Source: an uncultured Saprospiraceae bacterium (GTDB taxonomy: Bacteria; Bacteroidota; Bacteroidia; Chitinophagales; Saprospiraceae). From it: 32,339 nucleotides of DNA. Positions 27,189 through 32,339 of this stretch are shown here, piece by piece. Every line of letters starts with the position of its first letter. Position 1 is the stretch's first letter. Both the position numbers and the translations under genes were made by a program. The notes beneath the pieces are model-generated. The model was not told where the DNA came from. It saw only the letters and a program-made list of their open reading frames with translations, and made no database searches. The stretch lies in NCBI GenBank assembly GCA_937941765.1, contig CALDGQ010000074.1:1-32339 (forward strand). The letters run 5' to 3'.

Positions 27189-28460
27189 TTATTTGTCTAA
27201 TTTTTCAATGTACGCTTCCATTTTATTCCAAATCGCATAAAATTCAAGTTCTTTAGCACGATCATCATTTCCGCCATCGGTATTTGTAACAATAAACCGC
27301 CCAGTTTTTGTTTTCTTGTTAAAATACATCCAAGTTCCTACCCCAGCATCTCCACCTGAATGTCCTACATGCCCAACATTGCTATGACCAATAAAAATCG
27401 CAGTACTGTAGTCGGCATCATAAGGATGTTCCGGTCGACGTGAACCTTCTTCAAAATGTTTTTCTTCTAGTTGCTCCGTAAATAATTGAACATAACTTTC
27501 TTTTGACAACAAGGTCCCAGTTCCTGAAAAACCTTTTATCAATTCTGTCATATACTTTGCCATATCACTACTAGATGTGATGAGCATACCATCTGGATAG
27601 GTAATCGCAGTGTAAAATGGTAGCACCGTATAATCATTGCGATACAATCTGGAATGTTTTGAAACATCCACTTCTTTTAGTGACCATCCGGTTGCATTCA
27701 TTCCCAAAGGTTTTAGGATATGTTTTGTTGAAAAGGAATCGAATGATTGGTTGGTTGCATTTTCCAGCACGACCGCTGCCAATGTAGCACCAATGTTAGA
27801 ATAATTATATCTTTCTCCAGGTTCGAAATCGATGTAGTTATTTTTTTGGTAAAAATCCCCATTTTTTAATAAATATTTTGTCAGAAAAACCTCCATCGAA
27901 GAAAACTTATCCGCCGTATTCAAACGCTGCTCTGGATACGCCGTACTGACATTTGTCAAATCCTGATTTTCGGTCATCACCCATGCATGTTTCATATACT
28001 GGTCCGTATCATTGATTCCAGAAGTATGTGTCGCCAAATGCCGAATAGTAATTGGTTTGTTAGGATGAAATGGATTGATAACTTTAAAAGGCAAATATTG
28101 CTCTATGGGATCATCTAATTTCAACTTACCCATTTCTTGTGCTTTCATCAACGAAATACCGATCATGGTTTTGGAAATGGATGCAATATTTTGGACGGTC
28201 TGCGCTGTGTATTTTTGTTTCGTATCTTTATTCGCATACCCAAATCCATTTTCATACAAAGTCCCTTTCTCATTCGCGATACAAACGCCAAATCCAATAA
28301 TCAACCCATTTTGTTGAATGGAATCCAACTCAGCAGTCAATGAATCTTGCATTATTTGATTGGCACTTAATGTTGGCAAGACCTTTTCAACTTCCGGACT
28401 TTTTTGATTACAGGAAAGAATCGCAAGTCCTACAAATAAGAAAAAGATAATTTTTTTCAT
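27189..28460 (-). CDS. Class-C beta-lactamase-like serine hydrolase lipoprotein
   Basis: 423 residues. The lipobox ILSC gives a lipidated cysteine at 17. The catalytic motifs are S94-I-S-K97 (SxxK), Y220-S-N222 (YxN) and H367-S-G369. The helix after SxxK and the HLATHTSGIN segment are typical of the family. It ends soon after the HSG region and lacks the accessory C-terminal domain seen in the hydrolase at 24943. It likely acts on peptidoglycan-type peptides or esters in the periplasm; the exact substrate cannot be read. The lipocalin-like lipoprotein follows at 56 bp, so the two probably form a transcription unit. Confidence 0.9.
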   Translation of the reverse strand: MKKIIFFLFVGLAILSCNQKSPEVEKVLPTLSANQIMQDSLTAELDSIQQNGLIIGFGVCIANEKGTLYENGFGYANKDTKQKYTAQTVQNIASISKTMIGISLMKAQEMGKLKLDDPIEQYLPFKVINPFHPNKPITIRHLATHTSGINDTDQYMKHAWVMTENQDLTNVSTAYPEQRLNTADKFSSMEVFLTKYLLKNGDFYQKNNYIDFEPGERYNYSNIGATLAAVVLENATNQSFDSFSTKHILKPLGMNATGWSLKEVDVSKHSRLYRNDYTVLPFYTAITYPDGMLITSSSDMAKYMTELIKGFSGTGTLLSKESYVQLFTEQLEEKHFEEGSRRPEHPYDADYSTAIFIGHSNVGHVGHSGGDAGVGTWMYFNKKTKTGRFIVTNTDGGNDDRAKELEFYAIWNKMEAYIEKLDK

Positions 28461-28591
28461 GATTTTCGTTTTTTCAATTGGGTCATATTGACCTTGTAAT
28501 AATATGGCGAAAATCGGACTATTAATAGGAAGAATGAATAGGTTGGAAGGTTGGATGAATAATGTGGCAGTTTGTTGATGAAGGCAAGTTT

Positions 28592-29026
28592 CTATTGTTT
28601 AAATTGATTTTTCACATAAAACTCCCCTTTCTTAAAACACTCGATGGCGTATTCGCTTGCATCAAATTGTGGAGTCGGAATTTTGTCAACATCACACCAA
28701 ATCCATTCTTCACACTTTTCAGGTTCCTTATTCTCACATTTCCCTTCAAATTCATTTGCAAACAAATTTACGGATACATAATGTTTGTTTTCATCACGAA
28801 AGGTTCTCAAATTATTGGTAACAGCAATCACACTTGGATTTTTGATTAGCAATCCGGTCTCTTCAAAAACTTCTTTGATAGCAGCCTGTTCAAAGGTTTC
28901 TCCTAACTCTAAATGTCCTCCTGGGATGGAGAAATACGGAGCGTGACTCCCCTTCCTTTTTCCAATTAGAATTTGTTTTTTATCATTTTGGATGATGACT
29001 CCTATGCCTACACCTGGTCTTTTCAT
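28592..29026 (-). CDS. NUDIX hydrolase, NUDT15-like
   Basis: 144 residues. The Nudix box is complete in spacing: G followed by HLELG, E, seven residues, then KEVFEETGL. The usual Arg of the REUXEE core is Lys here, while the metal-binding glutamates are present. The sequence around it (PGGHLELGETFEQAAIKEV, NKHYVSVNLFANE, EPEKCEEWIWCDVDKIP) resembles the NUDT15 group, which hydrolyses modified nucleoside triphosphates. It is cytoplasmic. It lies 57 bp downstream of the GNAT gene, same strand, probably cotranscribed. Confidence 0.9.
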   Translation of the reverse strand: MKRPGVGIGVIIQNDKKQILIGKRKGSHAPYFSIPGGHLELGETFEQAAIKEVFEETGLLIKNPSVIAVTNNLRTFRDENKHYVSVNLFANEFEGKCENKEPEKCEEWIWCDVDKIPTPQFDASEYAIECFKKGEFYVKNQFKQ

Positions 29027-29083
29027 AATGGAATCTCTTTTCTTTATAATCTAATTTCTCCCAAAGTTCAAAGTTTTGAATTA

Positions 29084-29569
29084 TCACCCCCATTCCTCCC
29101 AACTTATTTCTCGCCCAGGATAAGCAGTAGTCTTAAATGGCCATTTTTCAGAAATCCACTCCTTTACTGACTCGAATAAATGCTGATCTAATCCATTCTC
29201 AATTTCACTATCTCTTACCCATAATAATATCATGGTTTCATAATTTGGATTCGAAGAAGGTTCTATATAAACGCAACCAAGGCATTTGCTTTCATCAAGA
29301 TTCATCGCGGTATACGCAAATGAGGATCTGCGTTGAAACTCTTTTTGATGCCAACCTAGATCAATTAAATTCTGTTCAAGAGTCAAATCCCTAGGCCAAT
29401 TATGATTTGGACCAAAAGGTTTTGTTGTTTCTAAATGTTTAATACTGGACATTACAGCGTCATAATCTTTCACTACATCGGAGACGCTCAACATTCGTAA
29501 ACGAAGTCGATTCGTCTCTAATTCCTGCGGAACCTCAAAGTCTTTTGGTAAAAATGTTAATTTGTTCAT
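29084..29569 (-). CDS. GNAT-like acetyltransferase family protein
   Basis: 161 residues. The opening ELETNRLRLRMLSVSDVVKDYDAVM is the typical start of RimJ/RimL-type GNAT enzymes. The middle (SSFAYTAMNLDESKCLGCVYIEPS) matches the strand that leads to the acetyl-CoA site, but the usual glycine-rich RxxGxG/A pyrophosphate loop is not evident. Instead the sequence reads VRDSEIENGLDQHLFESVKEW. Catalysis is therefore uncertain. The C-terminal WPFKTTAYPGREISWEEW motif is a marker of an uncharacterised subgroup. No palindrome follows it closely. Confidence 0.7.
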   Translation of the reverse strand: MNKLTFLPKDFEVPQELETNRLRLRMLSVSDVVKDYDAVMSSIKHLETTKPFGPNHNWPRDLTLEQNLIDLGWHQKEFQRRSSFAYTAMNLDESKCLGCVYIEPSSNPNYETMILLWVRDSEIENGLDQHLFESVKEWISEKWPFKTTAYPGREISWEEWG

Positions 29570-29877
29570 TACGTTTTGTACGTTAACGATAGTCTGTCAA
29601 AAACCGCCAATTCATTTTTCCCGCTTCAATCTCGCTCCACAACTCAACATCGTATGCACTGAAGCACTTTTATAAATTTATTTCTAATTTAAAGCTAGTT
29701 CATTTTTTAAAAACAAACGCTTAATTGGTTGCATTGTTTTCTTGAATTGTGGACATTTTCTCAAGGTTTGGTGATAACCCAAGATACTATTTTTGTCGTA
29801 TTTGTAAAAGTATTGTGAGATGACTTTTTGCACAACGGATCAGCGATACCCTGCGTAGGCGATAGCCTATGCTGTGG
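29570..29877. other. Intergenic region ending in attC-like element C
   Basis: 308 bp with no supported ORF. The left 250 bp are AT-rich and featureless. The right end is the palindrome described at 29831-29891. Confidence 0.5.
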
Positions 29878-29891
29878 TCATCGCTTGTTAC
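29831..29891 (-). repeat. attC-like imperfect palindrome C
   Basis: The inner stem GCGTAGGC (29853-29860) pairs with GCCTATGC (29865-29872, one wobble) around GATA. The next stem GCGATACC (29843-29850) pairs with GGTCATCGC (29876-29884, one bulge). Outside this the left side is CACAAC plus the 6-nt box GGATCA, and the right side is TT plus GTTACT. The left arm shares CAACGGATCwGyGATAC with element B. The stop codon of the SUKH-ankyrin gene (29878-29880) lies inside the right arm, a placement seen in integron cassettes. Confidence 0.65.
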
Positions 29892-31029
29892 TTCTCGTTA
29901 TTCTATTTACAAGTCTACTTTTCCAGCTTAATTCCTTCTTATTTGATAATACATCTTCTATGTGATTGCTTCGAAAGAATGGCTTACTACCGTGCGGCAA
30001 ACCTCTTTCACCATATCTTTTCATTTCTTCATTTTCATAATTTCTATATTTAGAGTTTAACAACTTAAGCCTTTCCAATGCGGTTATATTTTCTCCGTCT
30101 TGAAGCTGTTTCCCAATAACTGACCAATCAATATTAACCTTTGCGTCAATAATGTCGTGAATTAATTGATATTTAACTTTGATGTCTGCTGTAGATGTCG
30201 GATTAAGTAAATTATGAATTGCAAAACGACCATCAAAAGGTTTGTTTAAGTCAATTCCTAAGTCATTTACTAAAAATAATACTGTGTCGAAATTGATTCT
30301 ATGTCCAAATAGTAATTGATTTGGATTATGTCCATTGTCTAATAGAAATTTTAATATTTCTCTATTGTTCACATAGCTAATTGCAAGATTTTTAAGTCTA
30401 TCCTCCGTAGGTTTCTTTGAAATGAAATACCTATAGCAATTCTTAAAATGATTTAGTCCTATTTCAGGTTGAAATGGTGTTGAGAAATATTTTGGTTGTG
30501 TAATTTTATATGGTATGTAATCTTTCAATTTCGATTCCCTTTTAAAGTCATATGTATCATCTGACCATTCTGGAATTATTAATGAATTCACAAATTCTTT
30601 AAAGGATTTCGTCTTTATTCTTACTATTCCATCTCCACCTGAATAGTCACAAAAATACAGTTGACCATAGTCATCTTCAGAAAGATTCATAAAATACCAA
30701 CCCCTCTCAGCAAAAGCAAATTTTAAGAGATTTTGACTATTCAAATTGTGTCTGATCAGATCGTCTTCTTGATGATCTTGGTGTTTGGCATTCAACACTT
30801 GATGCTTTCATACAATTACATCTCCTACGCTACAAAACATATACACATCGGTAAGTTCAGAATTACTCTCAGTCTCAAGTGAGGGAAATCTTGGATATGG
30901 AGTACCACCATTATATTTTAACAGATGTTCTTTAAATTCATCTGGAAACAGCTTTCCATATAGTCTCTCTGCTTTTTGGATTTCCTTAATATTAGTATCC
31001 TCTTCCTGCTTGTATATTAGTATTTTCAT
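29878..31029 (-). pseudogene. SUKH (SMI1/KNR4) - ankyrin gene interrupted by an in-frame TGA
   Basis: Read from ATG 31029, the first 73 codons encode the N-terminal half of a SUKH domain (KAERLYGKLFPDEFKEHLLKYNGG). A TGA at 30808-30810 stops it. The same frame continues with no further stop to 29878, giving the second half of the SUKH domain (FAERGWYFMNLSEDDYGQLYFCDYSGGDGI...SFKEFVNSL) and ankyrin-like repeats (NREILKFLLDNGHNPN, VLFLVNDLGIDLNK). A single base change (for example CGA or TGG to TGA) would restore a ~383-residue protein. SUKH proteins are often immunity proteins against polymorphic toxins. It could be a pseudogene, a split gene restarting at the TTG four codons later, or a sequencing error. 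Confidence 0.78.
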
Positions 31030-31047
31030 TTTTAATTTTTAATGAGA

Positions 31048-31142
31048 GGTAACACTAAGGAACACAAATATCGCCACCCAAACAAACCTAAAACTCCCAC
31101 CGAAATGCCCAACCGATATTTGTATTTCAGTTGGACAACGCC
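31048..31142 (-). repeat. attC-like palindrome R1 (full copy)
   Basis: The stem ACACAAATATCG (31062-31073) pairs with CGATATTTGT plus flank (31114-31125), around a 40-nt C/A-rich spacer. Outside the stem the left arm has GGTAAC plus about 8 nt, while the right arm has about 2 nt plus GTTGGAC, so the minus-strand 5' box reads GTCCAAC, a perfect RYYYAAC. The left 58 bp recur at 32145. Confidence 0.65.
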
Positions 31143-31310
31143 GAGATCAAAATTGAATTCGGAAGTAGATTACTATAAAGTATTCCTTTTGATAGCTAAT
31201 TTACCAATTTGTTGATTAAAATAGCAATTTTTGGTGGTTATGATATTTTGGTTTGTTGATATTGTAAAACATATTTATTTTTTGATTGCAATTTTATTGT
31301 TACAATCGAC

Positions 31311-31345
31311 AAGGTCTTCTTTCGGCGAAAGACCTTCTATTTTTC
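31311..31345 (+). terminator. Weak terminator-like hairpin
   Basis: AAGGTCTT (31311-31318) pairs with AAGACCTT (31329-31336), with a loop around TTCGGCG and a short T-rich tail. No + strand gene ends nearby, so its role is unclear. Confidence 0.3.
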
Positions 31346-31446
31346 TAACTGAAATAATTTAAGATGGGGAAAAATATTTAGATAGTTAAAGTTTTACTTT
31401 TCTATTTAATTTTTTTCGTTTAGGAATACTATTTCTCGGCATCACT

Positions 31447-31821
31447 CTACTTTTTTAAATGCAAAGTTATCCAATCTAAAATCCCATCGAATTTCAATTT
31501 GCCAGATGCAACAGAAATGACGAATTCATATTTATCGTTTTCTGAGGCAACAATGTCTTTACCTGAGTTCATTAGTATTAAACGCATTACTACGTATCCG
31601 ATTCTTTTATTGCCATCAACAAAAGGATGATTTATCAGAATACTTTCAATGATAGCAGAAGCTTTTTCTTCTATAGTTTCATAAAGATCACTTCCATCAA
31701 AAGTCGAATTAGGTCTAGCTATAGCTGATTCGAGCAAATCCAAATCCCTTACTCCATGACTACCGCCAAATTGGTCTATTAAAACTTTTTGAATACTAAT
31801 AACATCTTTGATTTGAATCAC
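31447..31821 (-). CDS. Fic/Doc-family toxin (death-on-curing type)
   Basis: 124 residues, a length typical of Doc-type toxins. The Fic motif is present: HPFVDGNKR (H, F, D/E-GN and R of HxFx[D/E]GNxR), followed by IGYVVMRLIL. Flanking signatures are GVRDLDLLESAIARP at the start and LYETIEEKASAIIESILINHPF. Fic enzymes transfer AMP or phosphate to a target protein; Doc phosphorylates EF-Tu. Which reaction occurs here cannot be read, but the DGN form of the motif favours AMP transfer over the Doc-type ANK variant. The start is GTG at 31821, overlapping the upstream antitoxin stop by 4 nt (GTGA), so translation is coupled. Confidence 0.92.
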   Translation of the reverse strand: MIQIKDVISIQKVLIDQFGGSHGVRDLDLLESAIARPNSTFDGSDLYETIEEKASAIIESILINHPFVDGNKRIGYVVMRLILMNSGKDIVASENDKYEFVISVASGKLKFDGILDWITLHLKK

Positions 31822-32012
31822 TGGGCGAGCCTTTTTAGAAGTTCAGTGTCTTCTTTAAGGATAGTACCTAAATTTTTGGATATCAATAATTTAGATTCAT
31901 CTATTTTTTGAATTTCCTTAAGATAATCAAGGATGGATTCTAGGTTTCCATCAGAAAGATTAGAAAGGATTCTTTGAATTTCTGAAGTAATTTCTTGTCT
32001 ACTCATATTCAT
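31818..32012 (-). CDS. Antitoxin partner of the Fic toxin
   Basis: 64 residues, mostly helical, ending NLGTILKEDTELLKRLAQ. It lies directly upstream of the Fic gene and overlaps it by 4 nt, the usual antitoxin-first order of type II systems. The C-terminal L-x2-IL-xED-x2-LL-x2-LA segment is common in antitoxins of Fic/Doc-like toxins in Bacteroidota. No Phd DNA-binding domain is obvious, so autoregulation is uncertain. The start is ATG 32012 or ATG 32006. Confidence 0.8.
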   Translation of the reverse strand: MNMSRQEITSEIQRILSNLSDGNLESILDYLKEIQKIDESKLLISKNLGTILKEDTELLKRLAQ

Positions 32013-32144
32013 TAAAATTTGACTTATTTACAAATTACAACTAATAATACAATTTCTTGAGAAAACAAGTTCACAAATTAATGGTTTAAGCTATGAATAG
32101 TTTAAAAATTTGGCTTGGTACGTGGACTGTAACTTGGTTGCCTT

Positions 32145-32202
32145 TAACACTAAGAAACACAAATATCAGCCACCCAAACAAACCCAAAACTCCCACCGAA
32201 TG
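32145..32202 (-). repeat. Partial copy R2 of repeat R1
   Basis: Fifty-eight bases match 31050-31107 with four differences (two transitions, two one-base indels). The match ends at CACCGAATG, where R1 continues into its right arm but R2 runs into the end of the IS66-like element. The two copies bracket the Fic/antitoxin pair. Confidence 0.85.
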
Positions 32203-32339
32203 TATCCGTCCGACGAACTACCAATCAAATACCTGGGATAAATTTTTGGATTTCCGATAATTTAGTATCTGCAATTTCATCCAAAGTACTTTTAAGCCAT
32301 TTGTAAGGATTGACATCATGTTGTTTGCAAGTTGCAAAG
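32203..32339 (-). mobile_element. Right-hand IS66-like element, left end
   Basis: Homology between repeats R1 and R2 stops at 32202, and the transposase stop follows 22 bp later, so the element boundary is probably at about 32203. The terminal inverted repeat cannot be confirmed because only one end is visible. Confidence 0.55.
32225..32339 (-). CDS. IS66-family transposase, C-terminal fragment (cut by window end)
   Basis: The minus frame from 32338 to TGA at 32225-32227 encodes 37 residues: CKQHDVNPYKWLKSTLDEI, then KLSEIQKFIPGI. The C-x2-H-x2-NPYxWL pattern followed by a short helix and a terminal 'LxxLLP'-like segment is the IS66 TnpC C-terminal domain. The rest of the gene lies to the right of the window. 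Confidence 0.8.
   Translation of the reverse strand, partial: FATCKQHDVNPYKWLKSTLDEIADTKLSEIQKFIPGI

Larger units (their letters stand above)
31030..31446. other. Noncoding region with repeat R1 and a hairpin
   Basis: 417 bp between the SUKH gene start and the Fic gene stop. It contains repeat R1 (31048-31142) and a hairpin at 31311-31336 followed by CTATTTTT. No ORF is supported. Confidence 0.55.

Noticed and set aside
28562..28849. 95-codon + strand frame opposite the NUDIX gene
   Set aside because: The opposite strand has an unmistakable Nudix box; this frame has no protein-like features.
31311..31345. Terminator of the Fic operon
   Set aside because: On the minus strand, where the operon is read, no T-run follows the hairpin; the T-rich tail is on the + side.
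20632..32012. CRISPR array or defence island explanation for the repeated palindromes
   Set aside because: The repeats are kilobases apart with genes between them, not regularly spaced, and no cas genes are present.

Overview
The window looks like chromosomal DNA from a marine or environmental member of the Bacteroidota, probably a Saprospiria-like lineage. The reasons are low GC, several very large secreted proteins ending in type IX secretion system (T9SS) type-A sorting domains (YPNP...GxYxxxI...K motif), lipoproteins with short LSC lipoboxes, and few Shine-Dalgarno sequences. This assignment is inference from gene style; no 16S or ribosomal marker is present.

Left part (1-15.6 kb, all + strand): four giant secreted adhesin-like genes, each followed by a strong intrinsic terminator and so probably transcribed separately. 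Three of them (the 5'-truncated gene ending at 1625, 2087-4282 and 9646-15552) are built from the same two parts. One is an Asp-rich thrombospondin-type-3-like calcium-binding repeat ending in a DGCxC motif. The other is an ~80-residue four-cysteine beta module. Two start with a C-type lectin domain, and the largest adds a pVHL-like beta domain, four Calx-beta domains and a duplicated C-terminal domain. The fourth (4519-8979) carries DUF11-like, SdrD B-like and GEVEDY domains. Together they look like a surface adhesion or matrix locus.

Middle (15.6-20.4 kb): a minus-strand pair of a GH16 endo-beta-glucanase with two CBM4/9-like modules and an overlapping COQ4-like gene, then a frameshifted outer-membrane beta-barrel gene, a small secreted DUF3471-like protein and another T9SS cargo protein.

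Right part (20.6-32.3 kb): about a dozen genes, all on the minus strand and mostly unrelated: SRPBCC, WG/ankyrin, DUF1330-like, two class-C serine hydrolases, a lipocalin-like lipoprotein, NUDIX, GNAT, SUKH-ankyrin and a Fic/antitoxin pair, with an IS66 transposase end at the window edge. Several genes are followed by an imperfect palindrome with a shared architecture: an nAAC box, a 6-8 nt unpaired box and a stem on one side, and the same stem, a 2 nt gap and a GTT box on the other. This resembles integron attC sites placed 3' of co-oriented gene cassettes. My main hypothesis is that this is an integrase-less attC-like cassette array (CALIN-like) in a Bacteroidota chromosome. No integrase is visible. 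Two genes in the window are broken: the OMP by a -1 frameshift and the SUKH-ankyrin gene by an in-frame TGA.
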